The notes below the pieces were generated by a model. It worked only from the letters and a program-made list of their open reading frames with translations, searched no databases and had not been told where the DNA came from. A stretch of DNA of 64,000 nucleotides, taken from assembly GCA_000697055.1 (NCBI GenBank), contig JNDT01002383.1, positions 1 to 64,000 of the forward strand, given 5' to 3'. Of this stretch, positions 12,201 to 25,142 are shown piece after piece. Made by a program: the position numbers and the translations under genes. The stretch's first letter is position 1, and each line of letters opens with the position of its first letter. The stretch comes from Saksenaea vasiformis B4078. Taxonomy: Eukaryota; Mucoromycota; Mucoromycetes; Mucorales; Saksenaeaceae.

Positions 12201-15200
12201 AAACGGCCCTGTTGCCCCTGTTTGATCATACAAGTGTTGTTACCGAGATGGATCTTACAACAGCTATTTATGCTGCTGCCTGCGGCATCACCGATCAGGT
12301 AAATGTAATAGTAACTAATCGACCAACGTTTGCTTATCAAGGAAAATAGTCCGTGCTGGTCGAGAAAATGCAAGCTTTCCGCAAATTCTGTCTTGAAAAG
12401 ACATCACGCCCACCTCTCGATTTGCTTCCCTATCAGCGGTTGATGTGGCACTTGGATTCTGACTGTAAGCTGAATAGCAACAGCAAATGATATAGTTGAC
12501 TGACCCATTGCATTTTAACAGCATCCAATAAAATGGCCTTTGCTCTTCCTGGCATTGCGCATGATGCAGCTCATACCTGGCATAGACGCCTCTGGCGATC
12601 AAGTGTGTTCCAAAAGGATCTGCACCAGTTAGTCCCTGCAGTACAAGAAACGGTATGCTTGTTTGTTCTTTTCGGGAAAGGATCACTCAATGTGGTTTAT
12701 AGGAACTCGTCATTTCCGAAGGTTCCCTCAGTCTCTTTGAGAGTGTTGAAACGCTTGCTTGTCTCAATATTCTGTAAGTTCTGTGTGCGTGTGTGTTATA
12801 GGGATGATTTTTTCTTACATTTCAAAAGATGCTCTATTGATAAAATGGCTGCCGATGCCTACGAGAACGCATTGAATCAGTTGAAGTCCTTGAAGAAGTT
12901 CTTGGCAACGACAGCAAATTTCAAGGATAGACAAAGTCTTGAACTTGTTATGCTGATCACCACAGCTCAACAGGTAAAAACTTATAACAGACAACTAAGT
13001 TCGCATCGTTACTGACGTTGCTATTCTTAGCTATGTAATGCCACGTTGGATATCATTCCCCGTGAACTCTTCGATGCATTATCTTCTCTCTTCAAGAAAT
13101 TGGGACCGTTCCTCGGATCGCTTTCGCATACTGGCATCTATGACACAGAAGCTTTACAGCTTCCTTATGGCGATGCTCTAGAAACCATTCGTCAGATTGT
13201 AACAATGCTTCGCGAAACCAATTTCAACAGCTACTATACAACCGCGATGATCGCCATAGGTGACTGTATTCAATCGCAGCGAAACAAGCACGACGTTTCT
13301 TTCCGCTCCTTTGCTGGTAAAGCACGCGTGCTACTCGGATTGGCTTTTGTATCTGCCTATATTCCTGATTACCCTGTGGACCCCACGTCGGAACCTCGTC
13401 TCCATGTGGACTTATTGATGAAGAAACGACAGAAATGCACAGATAATATCGACGTGCGTACAAACATCGAGCAATTGTACACTGGCAGCGTGACAAACGA
13501 AACAATCCAGGAACAACAATCGCATTTAACTGCTGTCGATGCTGAACTTGCAAGCAGCGCAACCACTTTCTCCTTGCGTCCTGCTACATCGCAACTCGAT
13601 GATATCTTTGTTGATTTACGCTACTTACAAAAGAGTATGCTTCAGCACAACGTCGAGGCACTGGTCAACGATCTGGATCAACATGGCTTGGAGTCAGTTA
13701 TGCAGCGTGAAGATCTCGTCCAGGGCAATGCTCTTCAGTTTATTGACCGTATTCATAACAAGTATCCATTGTACCGCGATATTCTTCAGCCGCTTGTCGT
13801 TGCTGTCGATGATATCAAGTATGGTTTGCGTATGATGACAAGCAAGTGTCGTCAAGATGCCACCGATGATTTCTTGGCCGATGTAGTGGAGCTACTTATC
13901 CGTGACCCTGATGTGGCCCATGATCGTCTTGACTGGCATACGTTGGCCTCTCAGGACAAATTGACCAAGCTGAAGAACATTGTCTTTGATCGTACTTCGA
14001 CGAGCCGCAAATGGGCATTTTATCTCCGTATCCTTATTGTACTCCTGCAACGTCTGTCGGTGAATGTCAACACACAAGGTTATCTGCGTCAGAACGATCT
14101 CTTGGCCATTGGTACCGTTTTTGGTGAAATTGTACAAATTTGGAAAGCTGCTCAAGAATACAAGCGTCAGAAGGAAGAGGAGAAGGAGCAATTGTTCAAG
14201 ACGCGTGCCAAGAAGTACGAACCTATGACAGAGGAGGAAATGGACGAAGAAGATATGAAGAAGACATTTGCCAGCTTTAACGAAGACTTTGATGATTTGA
14301 CTGAAGAAGAAGAAAAAATCGCGTCCCGCACGGAGAAGCCGGCCATGGCTGCTGATAAACCACTACAAGTCGAAGAGGAAGCTGTGCTTGATGAGAATGA
14401 TATTCAACGCATCGGCCATCTCCACCGTACGCTTTTCGATGAATTCCATCATGATCTCTGCGCTCGTACAGAGAAATCGTTTGACCGTGAAACATTACAG
14501 TCGTACGAAGCTGCAGGCAGGTTGGCTAGCATGGCCAAGGGTGCTTTCGGCCATCGAATGGATCAAGTCTGTCATGCCGGCCATTTGCGCACTACCTCGC
14601 TGGCTATCCGTCGTCTGGAAGCTGAGGATTCGTTTAGCATGACGAATGAAAATGGCATGTACGATTTCTACAAGAACGAAAACGTGAGCGAGGCCAAGCA
14701 AGTGGCGCCTATTATCGGTCGATTCAAGACGCGTGTCTTGGAAATTCTTGAAGAATGGCCTGAACATGCTGTCCTGCAACAGTTGATCGTTATCTGTGAT
14801 CGCATACTCAGCTTCTCTATTCTTTCCCCGGTTGCCAAGTTCTTGACCGGCGTTGAACTGCTTTTGCAGAAATCCGAGGATTGGGAAGCGTATGCAGCGA
14901 AGCATGTTTCTTTGAAGGTGCAGCGTGATGAGCTGACGCAGTTGATTGTGCGCTGGAGACAGTTGGAGTTGAACTGCTGGCCTAAGCTTTTGGCAGCGCA
15001 AGAGCAGTACCACAAGGACGCTTCTTTCACCTGGTGGTTCCATTTGTACGACGTCTTGCATCATGTTTCCTTTGGCTCAGAAGAAGACGAGAACAAGAAG
15101 AAGAATAGCTCCAATGAGCTACTTGCTGCCCTGGATCAGTTCATTCAAACATCGTCCATTATCGAGTTCGAGCCACGTCTTAAGATGATCGACAGCTTCT

Positions 15201-18200
15201 ACCGCCAAGCCTATGTACAAGCACAACTTTGTCCCTCGGAGGAGGAGAGACAGAGTCAATCCATGGTCGCTACGCTTTTGCGAAACGTGTACCTGTACTA
15301 TGCTCAGTTCCGGGACCATGCACGTACCATGTTGGCTCAGTTGCGTAAGCCCATTGAAAAGGAACTCAAGGACTTTGTCAAGATTGCCAGCTGGAAGGAT
15401 GTCAACATCTATGCTTTGCGTCAAAGCGCTCAAAAGACACATCGACAACTTCATAAATGCATTCGCAAGTACCGTGAAGTGTTGGGCAATTCCATGTTGA
15501 CGGTGATCGCCAATTACAACCAAGAACATGCTCAGTTCCAGTATGGCGATGAAAAGAAGTACAATGATGTCAACAAGAACTTCATCGATCAACTCTCCCA
15601 GCCCAAGCAATGGCTTGTCCAAACCAACGTGCCGTCGTCTACCCAAACATCGTTTGATTGGTCTTCTGCCCCTGCCGTCAAACGTCATCTTGTGAATCTC
15701 CAAGCAACATTGGATCGTGTGCGACGTTACTGTTCGGAAGACTTATTTGTGGCAGACAAGGCCGTAGAAGAACAGCCTCTCGAGGCCTTTATGACGGAAG
15801 TGATTCAGCAGATCAAGCATTTCCAGAAAGAAACGCCCGCTATCATGACGGACGAAAACAAGTCGTTCGTGAAGAACCAGAAGTTGCTCAAGAAAAAGGC
15901 ATTGGTTGATTTCCTCAAGGAATTGAAACGTCTAGGTCTCAAGTGGCGCGCAGGCAATCTTGCCGAACAAAACGCAAACACCTCCCAGCTGTTCCGTCAA
16001 CATGTTGCCCAATTGGATAGGCTTCTACAAAGCCAACACCTGCAAAAGGCATCGCTTTCCAGTCACAGTTGTTCGACGCAAGACATGGTTTCTCTGTGGA
16101 ATAAGGCAAATGATTACTACTTCCGCAGTATTGCACGCATGACCCATCTGCGTACGATCAGCACGACCCAGATCAGTAAGGATCTGTCCATGCTAGAAGT
16201 CGAGCGCTGTATGAGTGCTACGGAGCATCTGTTTTCGTTGACGAACAAGGAAAGAACCATTTTGGCGCGCTTTGAAGAACGTATGCAGGTACTACAGGGT
16301 GCTTCTGTGCAGCTTGCTGCGTTGTACGACGCCACAACACGTTGCAAACCGATCACACGCGACACCACTTTGGGTTGTCGTTTGACCGCCCAGAAAATGC
16401 ACATGGACCGATTGGCACATATGCTTCTGCAAGCCACGTCCACGCTGAAACTGCAAGGTCAGTACGACGCAGCTCTCGCACAGGCAGCAATGGACACACA
16501 AGCGTTGTGCAGTTCTATCCAAAAAATGCAGACCCGTACGGACCGTTGCTTCGCTCAACGTTACCTTTTCCCTCGTTCCGCGTCCGGGGTGGCCCTGCTT
16601 TCTGAAGACGTTGCAGACATGGTGCAAGAACATATGGAGGCAATGGTGGACGCACAGACCACATTGCAGGTCATTATGCAGACAACGCCTCTTTCTAGCT
16701 ATGTGCTGTACCCTGTGGTTGTGTACCTCCAAAATGTCCACGCGGACAAAGCAGATGTGAGTGTGGCGGTGGATGATGATGCCCAAGCCGATGCAACCAT
16801 GGTAGCTCTCCGTGACAAGCTCTACTCGATCGTGGACGCTATCCTTGTTTCCGTCCAAGACCTTAAGAAAGCCAAGACGACACCTGAAGACCGCTCCGTC
16901 AAGAAAATGGACGAGGAAGAAGAAGAAGAAGATATGCCAGAAGATTATATCCGTACACGCCATAACGAGCAGTTTAATTTGATGCAAGCGCTCCATATGG
17001 ATGTGATCGTCAAACGTGTGATCGAGGCCATGACGTTGTGTCATACTGTTCTATCGACGGATGCTGCAGAGCCTACGGAAATGTCATACCTGCTGCAGCA
17101 AACCTATCCTTTCCTTCAGCAGTACATGTTGATTCTGCAACATACATTGAGCCACATTTTGTTGCAACACAAGGCCATTGCTAAGCTGACGTACGGTTTG
17201 ATCAATTCGTTTACGATCATTATCAACAAGGGTTTCTGTATGCCTGAAGGCGCTGCTGATGAGGAGGAAGGGGAAGCAGACGGTACAGCTACAGGTACTG
17301 GTATCGGTGAAGGCGAGGGAGCGAAGGATGTCAGTGAGGAGATTGAGGACGAAGAGCAAGTGCTTGGCACACAAAACGAAGAGCAGCACAAGAGCGAGAA
17401 GCAAGAAACGAAGGAAGAGAAGAAGGGCTTAGATATGGAGAACGACTTTGAAGGAGAACTCGAAGATGTTGAGCCTGATGAAGAAGAAGAGGAGAAGAAG
17501 AATGAAGAGTCTGATGAAGAATCGGAAGAAGAACCGGATGAGCAGATCGGTGATGTCGACGATATGGATCCTGACGCTGTTGACGACAAGATGTGGGACG
17601 AAGAACCGGAAGAATCCTTGAATGAGAGTGACAAGACGGTGGATCAGAACCAATCCAACCAACAGCAGAAAGAATCTGATATCGTTGCGAAGGAAGATGA
17701 GACAGAGGCTCAGCCCGAGTCCAAGGGCGAAAAGCCTGAGCAAGAAGAAGCAGCGAACGAACGAGGTGATGAACAAGACAAGGGAGAGGACGACGCGATG
17801 GGTGACGAAGAAGGTGAAGAAGAGGGAGAAGATGAAGCCGGAGAGGAGGAGGACGAGTCTGCTGAGAACAAGGCTGGTGAGCAGTTCAATGCAGAGATCC
17901 CAGAAGCAGAGACTCTGGAACTTCCAGATGATCTGAACATGGGTGATGACGAAGAAGACGATGGTCAGGAGAAGGAAGGAGAAGAATTCCAAGACGCGAT
18001 GGATATTGATGAACCTCCTGCGGAGGGCGAAGAACAAGGTGCAGAACAGCAAGAAGAAGAAGGCGAAGCTTTCAAGGACCTGTTGGATGAAGTTGGTGAA
18101 CAAGACCAAGCTGAAGAACAAGAGGAAGAAGAAGAAGATCATGAAATGACGGACGCCAATGCACAGATGGAGAAGGAAGAGAAGGAAGAAGAAGGGGAGG

Positions 18201-19981
18201 AGATGCCTAAAGAGACGGGTGATTCGGAGCAGAAGCGTGGTCAGATTCAAGACGAGGAGGAGGAAGAAGAAGAAGAGACGCCGGATGAACAAGCCAAGGC
18301 ACAGAACCGCGAGCAGCCGAATAGTGATACGACTGCAGAGAATCAGTTTGGTGTGCAAGGTGAGGCGGGCAAGGCTAGCATGAGTTCTACTGGTCAGCAA
18401 GAGGGTGAAGATGAGAAGGCTGAGTCGCAGGATGCCGAGGCGGCTAAACAAGAAAAGAAGGAAAAGAAGGGCATGTCTGAACGTGGTAGCAATGATGCCG
18501 GCAAGGAGCAGGAGACGGAAGAAACCGAGGAGCAGGAAGAAGAAGAAGAAGCTTCTAAACAGGCTAATACCAACCCACAACGTAGCCTCGGTGACGCGCT
18601 TGAAAACTGGCGTCGTCGCTTGGCTGATGTTGCAGATGCCGAAGAAGACGATGAAGAGGAGCAAGAAGAGAAGGCCAACGATACATCCGAGGCCGACGAG
18701 GCACAGGTGAACGAAGATCAAGCGTTTGAGTATGTGAAGGAGGATGAGGAAGCCCATGATATGCAGACATTGGGTAATGCGGCGGCTGATCAGATGCAAG
18801 ATATGAAGCTTGGTGCTATGGATGAGACGATGGAGGACCCGGAGCAGGTTGCGGGTGAAACCGAGGAGGCTGCGCCCAACAAGGAGGAAGAGATGATGGT
18901 GGATACGATGCCTTTGGCGCGTGAAACCACCGAGATGACGGGCGAACAGGAGCAGCGCGGTGCTATCCTTAGCAAGCGTCTTCCCGAGGCACCTGGACAA
19001 GAAGAGGTGCTTACGATGGACGAGTCGGTTGTTGCCCATGAGCCATTGGAGCAAGAGGAAATGGAACGGATGCGTGAAGAGCTCGAGCGCAAGGTTTCGG
19101 AGTGGCGTGAGGAGGGTCGTGATATCAATGAAGCGCGTGAACTCTGGCAGAGTTACGAGAACCTGACGCATGATTTGGCGATGGGCTTGTGCGAGCAACT
19201 ACGGCTAATCCTTGAGCCGACGCTGGCTACCAAACTCAAAGGCGATTACCGCACGGGCAAGCGTCTGAACATGAAGAAGATCATCCCGTATATTGCCAGT
19301 CAGTTCAAGAAGGACAAGATTTGGTTGCGACGTACCAAGCCGTCGAAGCGACAGTACCAAGTCATGATCTCTGTCGACGATTCCAAGTCCATGTCGGAGT
19401 CGCATTCGGTGCAGCTGGCTTACGAGACGCTGTCCTTGATCTCCAAAGCGCTTTCACAACTGGAGGTCGGAGATATTTCCATTACGTCGTTTGGTGAACG
19501 TATTCGTTTGTTACATCCATTCGACCAACCGTTTACGGCCGAATCCGGTGCGTCGGTGATACAGCAGTTTACGTTTGCTCAGCAAAAAACCTACGTCAAG
19601 AATCTGGTTGAATCCTCCCTCGCTTTGTTTGAAAATGCCAAACACGCGGCGACGGGGGGCGGCGAACTCTGGCAACTGCAGCTTATTATCTCCGATGGTA
19701 TTTGTGAGGATCACGAGAGCCTAAAAACGTTGGTGCGGCGCGCCATGGAAGAACATGTGATGATTATCTTTATTGTGGTGGACAACAAGCCCGAAAAAGA
19801 CTCGATTTTGAACATGACAAATGTCAAGTACACAACTGTCAACAACAAATTATCACTCCAAATGACCCCGTACCTCGAAACCTTCCCCTTCCAGTACTTT
19901 ATGATTCTACGTGATATCAATGCTCTCCCCGAAGCCCTCTCCGATGCTTTAAGACAATACTTTAGTTTTGTTGCTGCTTAA
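3253..19981 (+). CDS. MDN1: Midasin (REA1/MDN1), giant AAA+ ATPase of 60S ribosome assembly
   Basis: Midasin is the dynein-like AAA+ ATPase that strips assembly factors (Rsa4, Ytm1) from pre-60S particles in the nucleolus and nucleoplasm. Fourteen exons join in frame to 15,987 nt (5,328 aa; family 4,900-5,600): 3253-3683, 3748-3829, 3886-4178, 4246-4598, 4651-11159, 11214-11483, 11548-11878, 11931-12082, 12146-12298, 12350-12464, 12522-12652, 12703-12773, 12829-12973, 13031-19981. Six Walker A motifs are visible: GVTGAGKT (residue ~365), GETGTGKT (~712), GPTSAGKT (~1130), GETGCGKT (~1429), GSPGVGKT (~1761) and GPAATGKT (~2071). A long helical linker follows, then a D/E-rich region (~4417-4985). 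A C-terminal MIDAS domain has DDSKS at 5128-5132, which binds the UBL domains of its substrates. The start ATG could also be the one at 3274. The gene appears intact. Confidence 0.97.
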
Positions 19982-20173
19982 ATAGATTAAAATAAAATGA
20001 TAGAATAAAAAAAACAATTTGACATGTGAAATCTTTTATGTAAAAAAGAAAGACAATGAAAGGGTGGAATGTACAAAAAAAGGAAAGAGTGGGATGCGTA
20101 CCAAGTTATAACAAATGAAGGGGGGGGGGGAGGAGGATTATTATGATTTACTACGTACTACTACTAGTATTTA
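19982..20173. other. Convergent 3' intergenic spacer
   Basis: These 192 bp separate the stop codons of midasin and the RhoGEF gene. An AATAAA-like AAAATAAAATG word begins at about 19988, suitable as the midasin poly(A) signal. A G10 run lies at 20119-20128. Confidence 0.5.
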
Positions 20174-22226
20174 CTACTTCTGAGCATAGTTCATGGCTGT
20201 GGCCAGACCATTAATGATCTTGTGGGCCACTTCAAGGTTATGATAATCGGGGTTGGAAGGATCGGTGTGCTTTTTTAGATCTATTTTGAAAGGTGTCACT
20301 ATACTAATTTTCCCGGGTAGTTACTACTATGACTTACCAGCTAATAATAGACCATAGCGTACCACGCGTTGAATAGGGATGATAAGAAAATCATCCAATG
20401 TAAACTGTCTTGTTTCTTTTCGTGCAAATAGTTTCTAGACCGCGCCGCCATCATCATCATCATCAGCGTCTCCTGTTTGTTACATCCTTCATTTACCTCT
20501 TTATAACGTAAGTAACCTTTGTTGCTTTCGCAACCCTGCAAAAGTTTTCGATTGCCTTTATAATCCAAAGCACAGCGAAGGAAGACAATCAATTCTTCTG
20601 ATAAGGCGAGAAGACTTTGACCGAGAAACACGTTGGAAGGACAATTTGCGCACGTGGGATCCAAGGATGGGTCGACTTGAATAGGTATATCCGTGACAAC
20701 ACAATCAAATTGAAAATGACGAAGACGTTGAATAAGACGTGCAGAGAATTGCATTAATTCGAATAGGTTTGCAAAGGCATCCCCATCACTGGCACGGACA
20801 AAAGGACTGCCTCTTTCTACAGCTGCTACCAATGCATCGTGGAAAACCTTTTAAAGTTTAAGTTAACCCGCCAACACCACGCGATGTCCCAGTTTCTTAC
20901 CACTTTGGAATAATACAGCTGATTCCAGAAGGTTACTTCCGTTGTATAGAACTCACGTAGAATAAACTTTCGTGTCAAGTTATATCGATCGCGTTTTTCC
21001 TGGGACTAAACGATAACATGAGCATGACAGCTTTCCTATACCCTTTCTCTTTTTTTTTTTTTTTTACTTACCATGTTTTCCAATTTCTTTGGTTCTTTTT
21101 CTTTCATTGCATTTTCAACGGCTTCTCGCCATACATTCAATGCCTTTGTTTCCCGTTTTCCACTTGTTTTACGTGTCAATTGGACAGATCTTGGCTTCAT
21201 GGCGCGAGGGCGTAAAATAGGTTTTTGTGTTTTTGGGTCAATGACATCAGGTAGATCGGTTAGTTTCGCCGCTACGCTGAGGGTAGGGTAGGATGCTTTT
21301 TTGCAACGTCGTGTCTTGTTCTGAAGTCCGAAGATAGTTTTTACGGGCATTTGACTCCGCTTATCAATATCCGCTAAGGTTAGACTGTCTTGGCGCACAT
21401 GGTCGAGTTTGCACAAGAAGGTATCGTAAGAGGGACAGCTCGATCGTCGGCGTAGTAAGCGATTCGGTTCCAGGACAGCCACCAGGGCTTGTCGTGCGGA
21501 GGAAGAGGAAGAGGATGTTGATGAGGATGCTGATGCTGCTGATGATGCAGAGCTGTGTTTCTTTTTTTTCTTTGACGCATTGACTTCCGGATCGGACTGA
21601 CACCCTTGATCTTCCTGCTTTTCATCTTCCGTATGGCCAAGAATAAAATCGTCCCAACCCGCAGGTGAAACGGTACGCTCTAAATCCAGGCCTGATGTGA
21701 CTAACGGAGGAGGAGGATCGGGTGGATTGACTGTAGTATCGTCGTCGCCCTCCTCTCCGATACATTTACTCGGTGGCGTTGAGGTATGTCGTTTTAAATG
21801 CATATGTGGTAACTGTGGCCATTTACGACGAAATAAAGAGGGTCTTGGTGATGATGATGATGATGATTCTGCTTCCAATTTCATTTCTGTCGAAGCGAAA
21901 CTGCTGGAACGCGAAGAGAGAAGGGTGGGTGGTTGTGAGTCGGTGCTAGAGAAGGTAGTTTCGGTGTTTGAACGTTTCATCCATTGTTCTTCTGTTGGTG
22001 GACCATGCCAAGACACGATATGTTTTCGCGGTTTGGGAGAGTCGCGCGTATGAAGTAAGTTATGTAAATGTTGTAGACATTTCTTTGGTTGTGGGCTCGT
22101 CAAGTAGTCATCTTCAGGTGATACATTGTATTCTTCCAACTTTGCATTATTCATTGCGGTTGTTATGGTAAGATCTTCAGGAAGGACTTTGCCATTTTCT
22201 TTATGATTTCTTCTTCTTAACATCAT
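20174..22226 (-). CDS. RhoGEF (Dbl-homology) domain protein
   Basis: This is a predicted guanine nucleotide exchange factor for Rho-family GTPases. Five exons, 22226-21072, 21005-20901, 20847-20497, 20434-20338 and 20280-20174, join to 1,815 nt (604 aa). The first ~370 residues are low-complexity, rich in Ser, Pro and Lys (a poly-Ser stretch near residues 230-245), and probably disordered. The C-terminal ~230 residues form a DH domain: an opening helix with LTRKFILREFYTTEVTFWNQ, the family hallmark LDDFLIIPIQRVVRYGLLLA, and a last helix ending KIINGLATAMNYAQK just before the stop. No PH domain follows, unlike most Dbl proteins. The splice joins reconstruct the hallmark exactly. The substrate GTPase cannot be read from the sequence. 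Confidence 0.85.
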
Positions 22227-23302
22227 GATTTGGATAAAGGGAAGAAGAAGAATAAAGAAAGGAAAAAAAAAAAAGAAATGATTAATAAAACGGGGTCTCT
22301 CTTGTCAAAGCTTACACAGTCACACATTGGGTTAATGGACCGAATTTTACCGAAACCCGACTCTCTCAAATCTAAGTTTTCCCCGTCCGATGACAGTTTT
22401 ACTTACACGTAGTTTCTTTTTTTTTTCTCCTTTTTTGCGTCATTCCTTATTGGTAATCGTATGATAGCAATGGTAAGGTAATGGCATCAGACATTTCATT
22501 TTTAGTGTAACCTGCGGTCATGTTTTGTTATTTTCATATGCAACCTACTAACTGGTTGATTTTCCAGGACTCCGTTTCTTTCTTTTTTTTTTTATCTTCG
22601 GCACTCCTATTTCCCGACAATTTGTCATTTGTTTCTTCGGTTAAAGCTAAACTTCTTACCAACTGCTCCAAAGATTTAAAAAAAGGTTGCTGTTCAAGGT
22701 GAATCCGCTCCGCTCCGAGGTTTTTGGTAAGGAAGCACGTTTGGGTTGTCAGTGGAAAAAAAAAAGGCATTTTGTATCGCATGTGGCACAGATGCATGTA
22801 CCGATCGCATGTGAAAATTGCTGCACTACAGTGCATCGGGGTGAGATGGGCGATCCTTTCAGTCCCGCGCTCTAAACGTACGATTTCTACCCTTTTGTTC
22901 AAACAAAAGTTCGCTTGGACCAAACGTTTTTCCTTTCTGTACAACCCCAAAAAGATATAGCAGAAGAAAACGCCACACCACGAATAACAAGTCCCCCCTC
23001 TTTTTTGGATCACGTGAATAAAACAGAATGCTAATCTTTTTTGGTTTTCTGTTCATTTTATAAACAGACGTTGAATATAAAAGTTTCCCACCCTTGTTAC
23101 GCGAGGGATTTCCCTACAGAATACAATGGTCCATTATGTAATCATTTGCGTGCAGAAAATATGGCATCGCTCGTGTCACAACGCTCTCCTTTTCCCTGGA
23201 GTTCAACCGACACGATTGAAACACCGATATGACCATGGAACTACGGTAACTTAACAAACCCGCAACCCCAGTTTTTTTTTTTCTATTTTTTTCTTTTTTT
23301 TA
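22227..23302. other. Intergenic, about 1.1 kb; no firm gene
   Basis: This stretch lies between the RhoGEF start and the end of the NDUFAF4-like gene. A minus-strand open frame at 22534-23013 (GTG rather than ATG at its end) includes a charged, helical-looking tail (SLEQLVRSLALTEETNDKL) that could be an exon. I could not connect it to a family or to neighbouring exons. The rest holds homopolymer-rich DNA. Confidence 0.4.
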
Positions 23303-24062
23303 TTATTCATCTACAAAGAGTTCTCGTAACCTCCGTTGTCGCATTTCTTCTGCTGTTTCTGTTTTTTTGCTAGAGGATGATGATTCTTCTTGAGGATGAT
23401 TATCTTTCATTGCTGCCGCTTTTGCTTCCCGTAACCTTTCATTTTGTTTTTCTGCTTCTTTTACTGCCCGTAACCAATCTTCTTTGTCATTTACCCATAC
23501 AGCTTGTAACCTTTCCTTTTTATCATCTGTAGCTGCTGGCATAACTGCCATGGTATTATAGTATTTAAACAGGGTTTCTACATCGGATGGTCTCCAGTCA
23601 TGTTTTGCTGCGATGGATTGTACTGTGGTTTCTATTTCGGTAGGAGCAAGTCGTTTCCTTAATTCAAGCACAGAGAAAAGGTCGTCAATGGATACGGCTG
23701 ATGTTTGAATGGGTTCTACGTCTTCAATGCGTTGGCGTTCTCGTAAGATTTGAAGCATGGCGTCATTAGGACGCATTTTTGTCTTTGTGGGTTCGATCTT
23801 TACAGGCCCAAGTTCTGCTAACTTTTTATGAAGTTGTGGATCCCGACTATCTTCTTCAATAAAGTCTGTCTTGGTATCTCATAGTAGAACCATTGTCAGC
23901 GCATGAGGTTTTTTGTGTAGTGTGTGTGTGTTTTTCTTTACCAGCTGCCATGTCATGGTTACGAAGTTGAGACGGTGATTCGCGTGGTATGCTGGCAAGT
24001 GTTTCTGGTTTGGGTTTCCTTGGTAATTGTCTTACAACTTGTTTAGAGGCTTGAGCTCCCAT
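23303..24062 (-). CDS. NDUFAF4: NDUFAF4-like mitochondrial complex I assembly factor
   Basis: Two exons, 24062-23942 and 23877-23303, join to 696 nt (231 aa). The N-terminus MGAQASKQVVRQ matches the MGA start of human NDUFAF4 and is also a possible N-myristoylation signal. The middle carries DPQLHKKLAELGPV. The segment from VSIDDLFSVLELRKRL to DVETLFKYYNTMAV corresponds to the conserved NDUFAF4 stretch containing ISIVEALTLLNN...DVNSLLKYF. The last third is a charged, Glu/Lys-rich helix with a Ser run. NDUFAF4 works with NDUFAF3 in early assembly of the NADH dehydrogenase Q module, which fits a fungus that keeps respiratory complex I. Identification rests on motif recall, not a database search. 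Confidence 0.7.
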
Positions 24063-24534
24063 GGTTGAAGGTATGATTGAAAAAAAAAAGAAAAAAAGAA
24101 AAACACGCACAACAAGGAAAAGCGTGGGTTCCCCCAATGCAAGTCACTGTCTTTTTTTCCAAAACAGGAAATCCATCGTTTTCCTCTGCTAAAGGTGATG
24201 AAAAAGAGAGAGAGACAGAGACAGAGAGCAAGAGCATTGACGAGTTCAACAGTAAACTGTCTCACAGTAGTACAATAAATTGCAGCTGATAAGTTGTTAA
24301 ACTCAAAATGTTCATTATGGTTCTTGACAGTTGGAGTTTCCAAAGTAGGCAATCATGTGGAAAGGAAAAGGATTATTTGAATGTTGCACCACTGCAAAAA
24401 AAAAGAGAGAGCAGACGGCAAATGATTTCATTCTTACATACATGCTAAAACAAAAACAAAAAAAAAAGGATCATTCAAGTTTCGATACAATAGATTTCAA
24501 GCATAAAGAAAAGAAAAGAAAAGAGAAGAAAATT
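24063..24534. other. Intergenic; no gene seen
   Basis: This 470-bp spacer between two minus-strand genes is rich in A and AG runs, including an (AG)n-like tract at about 24207-24236 and a repeated AAAAG tract near 24508-24530. No coding or RNA feature is supported. Confidence 0.5.
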
Positions 24535-25142
24535 TCATGGCTGCCATGGTACTGTCCATAAGGGATCATGTAACTGCGATTCAATCGTATCATCACTACT
24601 TGTCGTACTACTTCCACTCGAACTGCTGAGACTGTATCTTCTTCTATGATTGTCCACCATTAAACCTAGTTTGGAATTCCAAATAGAGGAAGAAGAAGAA
24701 GAAGGATCTGTTTTGGCAAAAAATCTTGATTCGTTTCTTGGAGTAGGTTTCCATAAAGTCCCAATATCATGAATAAACGTACATCGTGCACCATATGGAC
24801 ATGCACCATCAACATGATATGCATGGCAGATCCGTGTTTTGTATCGATTATGCCTGGGAATTGTTCTCAACTCACTATCTCCGTGCGCATATCGACATTT
24901 TTTACCATATCTATAAGAATAAGAAAGAAAAAAAAAGAGGATGATGATGATGAATTATTTGGAGATATTAAAAACGTCGGATTTTACCTGCATTGACCCA
25001 ATTCGGTCCAGTTACGGCAATACTCGGTTTTATACAAAATGATCTGTTTGACGTTCGATGTCGAGTTTGATTTTTGTGGTTTCTCCATTGTCCAAACAGT
25101 ATCCTTTTCCCAAGGAAACCAATACATTTCATTTACAGTCAT
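24535..25142 (-). CDS. Tandem CCCH zinc-finger protein, TIS11/tristetraprolin type
   Basis: Two exons, 25142-24988 and 24910-24535, give 531 nt (176 aa). Two C-x8-C-x5-C-x3-H fingers are present: CRNWTELGQCRYGKKCRYAH and CHAYHVDGACPYGARCTFIH. Each is preceded by the family lead-in YKTEYC or YKTRIC, and they are separated by the usual ~18-residue linker. The intron lies inside the first finger. The C-terminus is Ser-rich and ends in a Trp/Pro motif. Proteins of this type (TTP in animals, Cth1/Cth2 and Zfs1 in yeasts) bind UAUUUA-type AU-rich elements in 3'UTRs and speed mRNA decay. The short length and pair spacing favour this class over splicing-type CCCH proteins. The actual targets are unknown. 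Confidence 0.88.

Noticed and set aside
12812..13020. Small ORF starts inside midasin introns, considered as separate small genes
   Set aside because: The exons on both sides join in frame to a single product divisible by three, so these are intron or exon fragments of midasin.
17429..19198. A 589-codon minus-strand open frame rich in Leu and Phe
   Set aside because: It is the reverse complement of the Glu/Asp-rich region of midasin; GAA/GAG repeats read as TTC/CTC on the other strand and give long frames without meaning.
22534..23013. A 159-codon minus-strand frame with Cys and His residues suggestive of a zinc finger
   Set aside because: It has no ATG start, the Cys/His spacing fits no zinc-finger class, and no joining exon was found.
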